Position numbers and translations under genes: made by a program
Source of the DNA: Lyngbya aestuarii BL J
GTDB lineage: Bacteria > Cyanobacteriota > Cyanobacteriia > Cyanobacteriales > Microcoleaceae
Length of the DNA: 64,000 bases
Direction of reading: 5' to 3'
Assembly: GCF_000478195.2 (NCBI RefSeq)
Contig: NZ_AUZM01000019.1
Coordinates: forward strand, 33,363 to 97,362
Shown: one piece after another, positions 24,963 through 33,952 of the stretch
Layout: each line of letters begins with the position of its first letter
How positions within the stretch are numbered: the stretch's first letter is position 1
Notes under the pieces: generated by a model
What the model saw: only the letters and a program-made list of their open reading frames with translations
What the model was told of the DNA's origin: nothing
Databases searched by the model: none

Positions 24963-26066
24963 ATGCAATACATCCTACATTTCAAAACGGACTCCTACCT
25001 GAAACGCTTTCCTTTTGCTCCCGAAAAACTCTCACCCGAATATCTCCTATTCTATAAAGCGGGCGACGAAATATCCATCAGCGACTACACGCCGAACTTA
25101 CAAGGAAATCACATCCGGGTCATTTTAGAAAATGTTGATGTCCGTTCAGTTTCTCTCGAAGATATCGAGAAACAATACTATTGTTTGGCGAGTGAAGTCG
25201 AAATCTTTAACACAGAAGTTGCTCGCGGAAGTCGTGATGCTCAAAAATTTCCACCAACACTTCTACCCAAAGTCAATTTAAAGGTTCCTTTCCACACCCA
25301 ACACAACAATCAACAGAATCCTAGCGGTGCTTGTAATGTGACTTGTATCGCCATGATCTTGAAATATTACGGGGTTGATTCTCGCACTCCAGACGATATT
25401 AATCGCAATGTTCAACTCGAAGATGTTCTTTATCTTAAAACAACTCAATGGGATAAAGAAAATGGATTTTATGGAAGTTCTCAAGCACGTCATCAACCCC
25501 TATTTTTGATGCGATTATTGCGGGAGTGGGGACAAAAATATGGTCAAGGTGCATTACAAAATTCCCATTTCAAAGAATTCGCGTCTGAAAATGACATCAA
25601 ACAGCACATTGCTTCGGGAAATCCGGTCGTTATTCACGGTTATTTTACAAACTTTGGTCACATTATTGTTGTCAAGGGTTATGACGAGACAACTCGCGAA
25701 TGGATTTGTAACGATCCGAACGGAAAATGGTTGGGATATCAAGGCGGATACGATAAAAATGCTAGCGGTGAAAATGTGCGTTATAGCTACGATAACGTTC
25801 GCGAAGTTTGTCATATTGGTGGCGGAATTTGGTGTCATTTTCCCATTCCTCGGGTGTTACGTTTGAAGCAACAATTAATGGAAGGACAGGACGTTATTCA
25901 AGTACAAACAGCATTGAAAAAACTCGGTTTCTCAGTAGAACCGAACGGAATATTTGACAAAAATACCGATAGCGCTGTTCAACAGTTTCAGCAAGAAAAA
26001 GACTTAACCGTTGATGGTGTTGTTGGCTCTAAAACTTGGGCTAGTTTATTTACCACTTCTGCATAA
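24963..26066 (+). CDS. C39-like cysteine peptidase with C-terminal peptidoglycan-binding domain
   Basis: The start is placed at the ATG at 24963 (MQYILHFKTD); a TTG 9 codons upstream keeps the frame but looks less likely. The 367-residue product has an N-terminal domain of about 100 residues. A papain-like C39 domain follows, with catalytic Cys in NPSGACNVTCIAMILKYYG, His in FGHIIVVKGYD and the Asp/Asn in ICNDPNGKW. A PG_binding_1 domain closes it (VQTALKKLGFSVEPNGIFDKNTDSAV). No signal peptide. The shared C-terminal domain suggests that it and the preceding lysozyme act on the same wall. It could cut wall peptides or a proteinaceous partner; the substrate is unknown. Confidence 0.78.
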   Translation: MQYILHFKTDSYLKRFPFAPEKLSPEYLLFYKAGDEISISDYTPNLQGNHIRVILENVDVRSVSLEDIEKQYYCLASEVEIFNTEVARGSRDAQKFPPTLLPKVNLKVPFHTQHNNQQNPSGACNVTCIAMILKYYGVDSRTPDDINRNVQLEDVLYLKTTQWDKENGFYGSSQARHQPLFLMRLLREWGQKYGQGALQNSHFKEFASENDIKQHIASGNPVVIHGYFTNFGHIIVVKGYDETTREWICNDPNGKWLGYQGGYDKNASGENVRYSYDNVREVCHIGGGIWCHFPIPRVLRLKQQLMEGQDVIQVQTALKKLGFSVEPNGIFDKNTDSAVQQFQQEKDLTVDGVVGSKTWASLFTTSA

Positions 26067-26216
26067 GCTGCTCTGATATTCTCCTATGTACTTATTGCTG
26101 AATGAGTCAATCTTTTTCTAGTAAACCTCAAAATATCTAGATGAATATCTGCTAATTTAGCAATTTTCTTGAACTCACACATAACTTAAACCAAACACTC
26201 ACAAGGATAACGAGAT

Positions 26217-28328
26217 ATGACGACGACATCTACAACCAACCTTTACGCTTTACTGATCGGAATTGATTGCTATCTACCGAATAAATTACCTGAAGGTTCC
26301 TACGGAAGTTTAAAAGGATGTGTACGCGATATTAACCATGTAGAAGCTTTTCTGAAAAATCGACTACAAGTACCCGAAACTCACATTACCAAGCTAACAG
26401 CTTCTAATCTAAAAGGTTCCACAGAGCCATCGGAACCGAAAGACCAGTGGCCAACCTATGAAAATATGGTCGCCAAGTTTCAGGAAATTACAAAACAAGC
26501 TCAACCTCAAGACCAAGTTTATATTCACTACTCCGGTCACGGTGGACGCGCAGCGACCGTTTATCCTAATCTCAAAGGAGAAGATGGAATTGATGAGTCT
26601 CTCGTTCCGACAGATATTGGTAACTCAGAAGCTCGATATCTCCGGGACCTTGAGCTAGCAAAACTCCTGCAAAATATGGTCGATAAAGGCTTAGTGGTGA
26701 CAGTCGCTCTCGATAGCTGTCATTCTGGAGGTGCGGCGCGGAAAATTGGAGAGAATTGCGATATTCGTCGAGCATCAGGGGGTGCTGTTGACACCACGCC
26801 ACGACCAACAGAGAGTTTAGTTGCATCTCAAGAGGAACTGGTTCAAACCTGGCAAAGTTTGGCACAGAACAACCAAAATACTCGCAATGTTACCAGTAGT
26901 GGTTGGCTACCAGAACCCAAAGGCTACACTTTACTCGCGGCTTGTCGAGATAATGAGTATGCTTACGAGACTGATTTTGATGGCGAACGTCATGGAGCAT
27001 TAACGTACTGGCTGTTAAGGTCTTTAGAGAAATTTGGAACCGGAGTTGCTGCCAAAACACTTCACAATCACATTTTTGGTAAAGTTCATACCCAGTTTGA
27101 AAAACAAACACCGATGTTGCAAGGAGAAAGCGATCGCAGTTTCTTCGGCAATAATTTCACGGACTCTGACTTAACTGTATCAGTCATCCAAGTTGATTCA
27201 GACCAAAAACAGATTCAGTTAGGTGCAGGTCAAGTTCAAGGTTTGCGTAAAGGTGCAAAATTTGCCATCTATCCAGCTACAGCAGATTTAACCCAGATTG
27301 ATCGGCGAGTAGCACTAGCTGAAATTACACAACTCGGTGGGGGAAAATGCTGGGCAACGATTACTGAAATGTTGGGAGAGAGCAAAATAGAGGATATTGA
27401 TTCCAGTGCTTGCGCTTTGCTGCTGCATCCTAATGTCCAACTTGTGCGTAAAGTCCGTTTATTACCACCACAAGAAATAGACCCTTCTACAGAAATCAAT
27501 TCACAAGTTGCACTGCAAGCGATTGAGTCAGCAATGTCAGAAAGCAAGGGATGGGTTGAGTTAGTGTCTAGCGATGAAACGGTTGATTATCAGGTGTCTA
27601 TTGCAGCAGATGAATATGTCATTTCCGATAGTGCAGGAGAGCCTGTAGCGAACTTGCGACCTGTTCTCAAAGTTAATGATTCAAATGCCGCAGTTAGTCT
27701 GGTTAAACGCTTGAAGCATTTGTCTAAATATCGCTCTACAATAGACCTGGATAATCATGATTCTATGTCTCCCCTACAAGGAAAAATCACAGTAGAACTC
27801 TGTGCATTACCCAACAATTACGAACCGGGCGAGAAGCTAGAATTACAACCCTTTAACGCGGTGGGTAACATCCCGACCCTTGATGTTAATCAATATGCTT
27901 GCCTGCGAATTCGCAATGAATCTCACCAAACCCTCAATATCACTGTACTTGCAATCCAGCCAGATTGGAGTATTGTCAAAGGCTATCCAAACGGTGCCGC
28001 TTTTCAACCCTTAGATAAGGGACGAGACATTCTGTGGCCGATTAAAACCAGTCTTCCGAATGGCTCTCAAGAAGGAATAGATATTTTGAAAGTTTTTGCC
28101 ACCATCGATGGAACAAGCTTTGACTGGCTAGAACTACCTGCATTAGATCAACCCATTCAATCTAAAAATGCGGGAAAAGCAACCACTCCCCTCGCTAAGT
28201 TCTTAGCAACTTTTTTAGCCAGTGAAGATGCCCCTCCCACGAAAAATGTCAGCTCTGCCGCTTATGCAAGTGAAGAATGGACAACAGAACAGCTAACATT
28301 GGTGGTCAAAAAAGGTGTAAGTCGTTAA
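26217..28328 (+). CDS. Caspase-like (C14) protease, stand-alone (orthocaspase type)
   Basis: 703 residues. The p20-like domain occupies residues 8-280, with catalytic His108 in YIHYSGHGGRA and Cys168 in VALDSCHSGGA, and the start strand YALLIGIDCY. Both catalytic residues are present, so it should be active. Cyanobacterial orthocaspases cleave after Arg/Lys and take part in stress and cell-death responses. The remaining 400 residues are beta-rich; residues about 530-650 (GEKLELQPFNAVGNIPTLDVNQYACLRIRNESHQTLNITVLAIQPDW) resemble the DUF4384-type domains often attached to such proteases. It lies 150 bp after the C39-like gene and 132 bp before a caspase-STAND gene on the same strand, so co-expression is likely. 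Confidence 0.88.
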   Translation: MTTTSTTNLYALLIGIDCYLPNKLPEGSYGSLKGCVRDINHVEAFLKNRLQVPETHITKLTASNLKGSTEPSEPKDQWPTYENMVAKFQEITKQAQPQDQVYIHYSGHGGRAATVYPNLKGEDGIDESLVPTDIGNSEARYLRDLELAKLLQNMVDKGLVVTVALDSCHSGGAARKIGENCDIRRASGGAVDTTPRPTESLVASQEELVQTWQSLAQNNQNTRNVTSSGWLPEPKGYTLLAACRDNEYAYETDFDGERHGALTYWLLRSLEKFGTGVAAKTLHNHIFGKVHTQFEKQTPMLQGESDRSFFGNNFTDSDLTVSVIQVDSDQKQIQLGAGQVQGLRKGAKFAIYPATADLTQIDRRVALAEITQLGGGKCWATITEMLGESKIEDIDSSACALLLHPNVQLVRKVRLLPPQEIDPSTEINSQVALQAIESAMSESKGWVELVSSDETVDYQVSIAADEYVISDSAGEPVANLRPVLKVNDSNAAVSLVKRLKHLSKYRSTIDLDNHDSMSPLQGKITVELCALPNNYEPGEKLELQPFNAVGNIPTLDVNQYACLRIRNESHQTLNITVLAIQPDWSIVKGYPNGAAFQPLDKGRDILWPIKTSLPNGSQEGIDILKVFATIDGTSFDWLELPALDQPIQSKNAGKATTPLAKFLATFLASEDAPPTKNVSSAAYASEEWTTEQLTLVVKKGVSR

Positions 28329-28460
28329 AAGGAACTCTGAAAGTTGTCTTGTCGCAAGTTTTGAGTTTAGGCGCATCTCAACTTATATTTCAAGCAAATT
28401 TTGTATTTTGAGATGCCCTTTTATTCCTGGAAATCAAGTCATTGATTTGGAGATTCAGCT

Positions 28461-31400
28461 ATGATTTGGAGTTTAGACAGAACCCATTTTAATCGCAACA
28501 TCGCAGTTGTTATTGGTATTAATAATTACCAACATGGAATTCATCGCCTCAAAACTGCTGTTAATGATGCAGAAGCCATTGCTAATCTTTTAGAGAAAGA
28601 ATACAAATATCAAATCATTCGCCTCTTTCCAGGTAAGCATGAAGATTCTCGTGAAGCAACATTAACTGAATTTAATCAACTTTTGTTTGAAACACTGCCT
28701 CAAAAAATTAAGCCAACAGAAGGCGATCGCCTCTTATTTTATTTTGCTGGACATGGCATTGCTCGTAATAGTGAAGACGGGCCAGCCGGAGCCATAATTC
28801 CTCAAGATGCTCAGTTAGGAAATTGGGAAACTTATCTCCCGATGAAGAAGCTAAATGAGGCACTTTCTAAACTTGAATGCCATCATTTATTAGTGGTATT
28901 AGATTGTTGTTTTGCGGGGAATTTTCGCTGGTCAAGTCATCGAAATGTAATTCCAGAATTAGAAACTATTCACCGAGAACATTATGACCGCTTTATTCGC
29001 TATCCGGCTTGGCAAGCTATCACCTCCGCCGCTCATAATCAAGAAGCCCTAGACTATACTGATGAGCGCGGAATAGCACCAGACTCTCAGCATTCACCTT
29101 TTGCTAAAGCTCTCATTAATGGCTTGAAGGATATAAAGGCAGATTTTACTAAGGATGGGATAATTACAGCCCCGGAACTTTATCTGTATCTGCGTGATCG
29201 CTTAATCGATAAAGATGGCTTGAGTGAATTACAAACCGCTGGACTTTGGCCGTTACCAAAGCATGACCGAGGGGAGTTTATTTTGACTTTACCCGGTTTT
29301 GTACCCGAGAAATTAAAACCCGCTCCACCACTCAATCAAGATAATAATCCCTACCGAGGTTTGGAATCTTTTGATGAGAAATATAGCGAACTCTTTTTTG
29401 GTCGAACTGAACTGATTGAAGAATTACATAAGTTTATAAAAGATCAGGCACTCTCAGTCGTACTAGGTGCTTCCGGTTCTGGTAAATCAAGTTTAGTCAA
29501 AGCGGGTTTAATTCCTAAATTACGAAAATATGAAACTAATAAATGGTGTATTTTACCTCCCATTCGTCCCGGTGAAACTCCCTTAATTGCCTTAAACAAT
29601 GCGTTGAAAGAAGCTAAGTTACCAGAAGTAATATTTACAAATCCACAGCAAAATTTGGCAAGCAGTATTAAGAAATGGGCGAAAGATAACCCGAATACAA
29701 AGCTATTAATCTTTATTGACCAAAGCGAAGAAATTATTACCCTGTGTAAAGATGAGGAAAAACGTCAACAATTTTTCCAACAAATACTGACAGCCATTGA
29801 TGCTCATCGAGATAAATTACGAGTTATTCTCTCTCTGCGTTCTGACTTTGAACCTCAAGTTCGAGATGCAGGTTTTCAGTTTATCCCTGAAGGCTATAGC
29901 GTCAAGCAAACTGAGCTAAAAAATCGGTGGCAAAACGGACGATTTATGGTTTCGGCAATGACGAGAGGGGAATTGCGCGAAGCCATTCAGAAACCAGCAG
30001 AAGCACGGGTGATGTTTTTTCAGCCCCAAGAATTGGTTGAAAAAATTGTTGATGAAGTGGCAGATATGCCGGGTGCTTTACCTCTACTTTCTTTTGCCTT
30101 GAGTGAACTTTATCTCAAGTATTTAGAGCGACAACGCCAGGCAAAAATTGAAGGAATAATCATTGAGCGGACAATGATTCAAGAAGATTATCAAGACTTA
30201 GGAGGAGTCATTCTATCCCTTACTCAAAAGGCTGATGAAGAAGATCATAAATTAGTTGCAAAAGATTTAGCTTACGAGCAAGTGATTCGTCATGTTATGC
30301 TGCGAATGATTGCTCTGGGTGGAGGAGAATTAGTCCGTCGGCGTGTGCCATTATCTGAACTAGAATATCCACCAGAAAAACAAGAGTTAGTTGATACAGT
30401 CATCGATAATTTTACAGCAGCACGGTTACTGGTGAAAGGAACAGATTCCGAGGAAAAAAATTATGTAGAACCTGCTCATGATGCTTTGGTATCAGGATGG
30501 CAAAAGTTATTAACCTGGAAGCAGAAGTATGAGGAAAGTTTACTATTACAACGACGGTTAACTGTTGCGGCTGAAGAATGGGATGAGCGAGCAAGAAATA
30601 AGCCCGAAGAAGCACAGAAAGGAATTATAGACAAAACTGATCCGGTATTAGATTGGTTAGATCAACGACTTTTGACTATCGAAAACAGAGTGAATAAAAT
30701 TCCGGCTCTATTATCTCAAGTATTTGGGCGATTGCACGATCAAAAAAAGTCTTCCAAAGAGAAAGATGATCAACAAAAGTCGTCGAGCGAGAAATCTAAA
30801 CAGTTTTTGTGGAATGGGAATCCTTATCTCAATGTATTGAATGAAACATTAGACTCAAAAGATAATTGGTTGAATCAAACAGAAGTTAAGTTTGTAAAGC
30901 AAAGCACTTTGCAAAGGCGAAAAAATGCGAGCTGGCGGTGGCGAATTGCGATCGCCGTTATGCTGGGATTGAGTAGTTTGACGATTTGGGCTTTAATAGG
31001 TCTGCGAGATACGCAGATAGCACAAATCCGTAATTTGAGACAATCTACAGAACAAAAGCGGCTATCGAAACACGAGTTAGAAGCGTTGCTAGATGTTTTA
31101 CAGATAGGAAAGTTACTTGACAACTGGCTTTTGTCCTTATTTAAGCCAGATGCAGAGATCCAGCAGTTGAGAATAACACTGCCAAAGGTAGTTTATACCG
31201 TGCAAGAACTTAACCGACTGGAAACACAAGGTCGTCCTGTTATGGCATTAGATTTCCAGTCTACTCCCAACGGCGAGATGATTGTCACAAGGGATAGTGC
31301 GGGAATAGCCGTTTGGCATTTAGATGGCAGACTGGAGAAAAAGTATACTTTTGATGAAGTCAATGCTATAGTGCAGCAGTCAAATGGCAATTTTTGCAAA

Positions 31401-33047
31401 ACTTTGGAGCAAAAGTCTTTGCTTCCCGTGTTAAATTGTAGCCCTGACGGCAAGATGTTTGCAAGGGGAGATTTAGAAGGAAAAGGAACAGTCAATCTCT
31501 GGAAGAGTGATGGGAGTTGGCACAAGACCTTCAAAGCACATAATAGAACATATAACAAAGCTATAATGACAGTCAGATTCAGCCCTGACAGCCAGATGAT
31601 TGCTACAGGAACTTGGGGAAATGAGGTAAGTCTCTGGAAGCTAGATGGTACGTTGTACAAAACATTGGAAGGACATAGCGATCCCGTTAATGCATTAGAT
31701 TTCAGCCGTGATGGTCAGATGATTGCTTCAGCGAGTAATGACGGAACGGTGAAACTTTGGAACAGAGACGGCACCTTGTTGAAAACTCTTGAAGGAGATA
31801 AGAGTCAGGTTTGGGGTGTTAGTATCAGCCCTGATAGCCAGATGATTGCTTCAGCGAGTAATGACGGATCGGAAAAACTTTGGAACAGAGACGGCACATT
31901 GTTGAAAACCCTAGAAGGACATAGAAATACAGTGCGTGCGGTGGGATTCAGTGCCGATGGTCACATCCTAGCCTCAGCAAGTGATGACGGAACGGTGAAA
32001 CTCTGGAAGCTAGGCAACACACCGTTGACAATCTTAGATGATTCGGATGTAGTTTACACAGCACGTTTTAATCCTGATGGCAAGACAATTGCCACGACAA
32101 GTGGACATGGTAATGTAACACTTTGGCAAAAGGATGGCACGCTCCTAAAGAAAACTGAAAAATGGCAGTCTGGACCGATTACTGCGTTAGAATTCAGTCC
32201 CGATGGTCAGTTAATTGTCTCGGCGGCTGGGGATAGAACCGTCAAACTTTCGAGAGCGGACGGTTCTGATGGAAAACTTCTAGAAGGGCATACGGGTGAA
32301 ACACAGCTTAAAGAAGTTCAATCTGTAAGTTTTAGCCCTGACAGCCAGATATTTGCTATTGGGGATGTCGATGGGAAGATCGAACTCTGGAACAGAGACC
32401 GCACCTTGCTGAAAACCCTCGAAGGTCATAATGCTACTGTTTCGGGTCTAAGTTTTAGCCCCGATGGCCAGATTTTTGCCTCAGCGAGTTGGGACGGAGC
32501 GGTGAAACTATGGAACAGAGACGGTTCGTTTAAGCAAACTCTCCGAGATCAACGTGCTTCATTGTTGGGAGTAGCTTTCAGTCCCGATAAGCAACCCGAC
32601 GACCAAATAATTGCTGCGGCAAGTGCGGACGGGACAGTCAAACTCTGGAAGAGAGACGGCATAGAACTGAAACCTCTCGTAGGACATAACGATCAGGTTA
32701 AGGCAGTAGCTTTCAGTCCCAATGGTCAGCTAATTGCCACAGCAAGTTATGACAAAACGGTGAAACTTTGGAACAGAGACGGCACGTTGCTCAAAACTTT
32801 CTATGGGCATAACGATCTGGTTAACGCAGTAGCTTTTAGCCCTGATGGTAAGAGACTTGCCTCAGCTAGTAATGACAAAACGGTGAAACTTTGGAATTTG
32901 GATCTCGATCTAGATGTAGGTGGGCTAAGGAAATACACTTGCAATTGGATGCGGGACTATTTGCAGAATAACCCTAATGTTAGTAAGAGCGATCGCCGTT
33001 TATGTGATGATGTTCCTTCCCTAAATAGAAACAGCCTGAATAAGTGA
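28461..33047 (+). CDS. Caspase-STAND NTPase-WD40 fusion
   Basis: 1528 residues. A caspase-like domain (residues 12-280) has His98 in YFAGHGIA and Cys150 in VVLDCCFAG. The nSTAND1-type NTPase begins NPYRGLESFDEKYSELFFGR, with Walker A GASGSGKS at 336-343 and Walker B-like KLLIFIDQSEE. Helical regions precede a hydrophobic helix (IAIAVMLGLSSLTIWALIGL, about residue 830). About 13 WD40 repeats follow, then a short Cys-containing tail (YTCNWMRDYL). In STAND proteins the repeat domain senses a signal, the NTPase oligomerises and the N-terminal effector, here a protease, is switched on. GGAG lies 8 bases before the ATG. It may activate the adjacent caspase or cut other targets; that is inference. 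Confidence 0.9.
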   Translation: MIWSLDRTHFNRNIAVVIGINNYQHGIHRLKTAVNDAEAIANLLEKEYKYQIIRLFPGKHEDSREATLTEFNQLLFETLPQKIKPTEGDRLLFYFAGHGIARNSEDGPAGAIIPQDAQLGNWETYLPMKKLNEALSKLECHHLLVVLDCCFAGNFRWSSHRNVIPELETIHREHYDRFIRYPAWQAITSAAHNQEALDYTDERGIAPDSQHSPFAKALINGLKDIKADFTKDGIITAPELYLYLRDRLIDKDGLSELQTAGLWPLPKHDRGEFILTLPGFVPEKLKPAPPLNQDNNPYRGLESFDEKYSELFFGRTELIEELHKFIKDQALSVVLGASGSGKSSLVKAGLIPKLRKYETNKWCILPPIRPGETPLIALNNALKEAKLPEVIFTNPQQNLASSIKKWAKDNPNTKLLIFIDQSEEIITLCKDEEKRQQFFQQILTAIDAHRDKLRVILSLRSDFEPQVRDAGFQFIPEGYSVKQTELKNRWQNGRFMVSAMTRGELREAIQKPAEARVMFFQPQELVEKIVDEVADMPGALPLLSFALSELYLKYLERQRQAKIEGIIIERTMIQEDYQDLGGVILSLTQKADEEDHKLVAKDLAYEQVIRHVMLRMIALGGGELVRRRVPLSELEYPPEKQELVDTVIDNFTAARLLVKGTDSEEKNYVEPAHDALVSGWQKLLTWKQKYEESLLLQRRLTVAAEEWDERARNKPEEAQKGIIDKTDPVLDWLDQRLLTIENRVNKIPALLSQVFGRLHDQKKSSKEKDDQQKSSSEKSKQFLWNGNPYLNVLNETLDSKDNWLNQTEVKFVKQSTLQRRKNASWRWRIAIAVMLGLSSLTIWALIGLRDTQIAQIRNLRQSTEQKRLSKHELEALLDVLQIGKLLDNWLLSLFKPDAEIQQLRITLPKVVYTVQELNRLETQGRPVMALDFQSTPNGEMIVTRDSAGIAVWHLDGRLEKKYTFDEVNAIVQQSNGNFCKTLEQKSLLPVLNCSPDGKMFARGDLEGKGTVNLWKSDGSWHKTFKAHNRTYNKAIMTVRFSPDSQMIATGTWGNEVSLWKLDGTLYKTLEGHSDPVNALDFSRDGQMIASASNDGTVKLWNRDGTLLKTLEGDKSQVWGVSISPDSQMIASASNDGSEKLWNRDGTLLKTLEGHRNTVRAVGFSADGHILASASDDGTVKLWKLGNTPLTILDDSDVVYTARFNPDGKTIATTSGHGNVTLWQKDGTLLKKTEKWQSGPITALEFSPDGQLIVSAAGDRTVKLSRADGSDGKLLEGHTGETQLKEVQSVSFSPDSQIFAIGDVDGKIELWNRDRTLLKTLEGHNATVSGLSFSPDGQIFASASWDGAVKLWNRDGSFKQTLRDQRASLLGVAFSPDKQPDDQIIAAASADGTVKLWKRDGIELKPLVGHNDQVKAVAFSPNGQLIATASYDKTVKLWNRDGTLLKTFYGHNDLVNAVAFSPDGKRLASASNDKTVKLWNLDLDLDVGGLRKYTCNWMRDYLQNNPNVSKSDRRLCDDVPSLNRNSLNK

Positions 33048-33120
33048 TAATATATTCAACTTTATGAGCGCAAAGCTTGCGCCCTTTTGAATCATTTTTC
33101 TGCGCTCTTTCCTGTTATTT

Positions 33121-33576
33121 TTAGATTGTTTTTTCCCAACTTGAACAAATTGTTTCCCCGACTGATTTAGCAATTTTTTGAACAATTAACGTTGACACAA
33201 TCGCTGCAACTGCGGGTGCTAACCCTAAATTTGTCACTAAAACAGGAGTAATTAAACCTGCGGCTTTTGTGGTGTTTTCCTTCATTGCAGCTTCAATGGT
33301 TTGCAACATTTCCCCCTGATCTCCGAAGGGATTTCCACACAACAAATCATAGGATTCTGCATTCATTTTTTTTAATAAACGTTCGCCAATTTCTAAGGCT
33401 TTATCCGCCAGCGGCCCCCTCGGAACCCCTCCCCGACTGACTTCTTCTAGATCGCTAATGGCACCTCGTTCATTCAAATTATCTCCCAATTCCTGAACAT
33501 ACGTCCCCAATTTTATCTTGAGTTCGTCTTCGTCAAACTGTTGTAAATTCTCGATTAATTCATTAATATTTGCCAC
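33121..33576 (-). CDS. Small protein with a hydrophobic C-terminal segment, between two STAND genes
   Basis: GTG at 33576 is chosen because GAGG stands about 10 bases upstream; an ATG at 33627 is the alternative. The 151-residue product is acidic and helical at first (ANINELIENLQQFDEDELKIKL). It has a Gly/Pro turn (RGGVPRGPLADKAL), and ends with a long hydrophobic stretch (ITPVLVTNLGLAPAVAAIVSTLIVQKIA) before ETICSSWEKTI. I recognise no family. The hydrophobic end could insert in membranes. It is the only minus-strand gene in the STAND/caspase block, convergent with the caspase-STAND gene and divergent from the next STAND gene. An effector or inhibitor role is speculative. Confidence 0.6.
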   Translation of the reverse strand: MANINELIENLQQFDEDELKIKLGTYVQELGDNLNERGAISDLEEVSRGGVPRGPLADKALEIGERLLKKMNAESYDLLCGNPFGDQGEMLQTIEAAMKENTTKAAGLITPVLVTNLGLAPAVAAIVSTLIVQKIAKSVGETICSSWEKTI

Positions 33577-33723
33577 GTTAATTGACCTCGTTGTTGTTGT
33601 TATTAAAAAGGTGAAATATTTTGTCATTCTGAGTTAAACGAAGAATAATATAGATGTTTCGCTACACTCAACATGACAGCTATTATAGCGTTTCTCAAGC
33701 TGATGAGGTACGGTTTGGGGATC

Positions 33724-33765
33724 AAAGTCCCCCTTTTGAAGCAGGGGGATTTAGGGGGATTGTTC
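33724..33765. repeat. Common cyanobacterial intergenic inverted repeat
   Basis: TCCCCCTTTTGAAGCAGGGGGA forms a hairpin, followed by TTTAGGGGGAT. Sequences of this look occur in many cyanobacterial intergenic regions. A short direct repeat (TGACAGCTATTA) flanks it at about 33672 and 33782, which may mark the element's borders. Confidence 0.5.
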
Positions 33766-33952
33766 GTATCTCACCGGATCAATGACAGCTATTAAATGTT
33801 CATTCTACAATTTACTATAAATTTGAGTGCGTATCGCTATTTTTTCACTGAGATTTATACTCAACTGACTTGAAATCTAGAGATTCTCTTGAAAAACTGG
33901 GTTGATGCGTGTATTTTTGAGATAATAAATTAAATAATTCAGGGATGTATCT

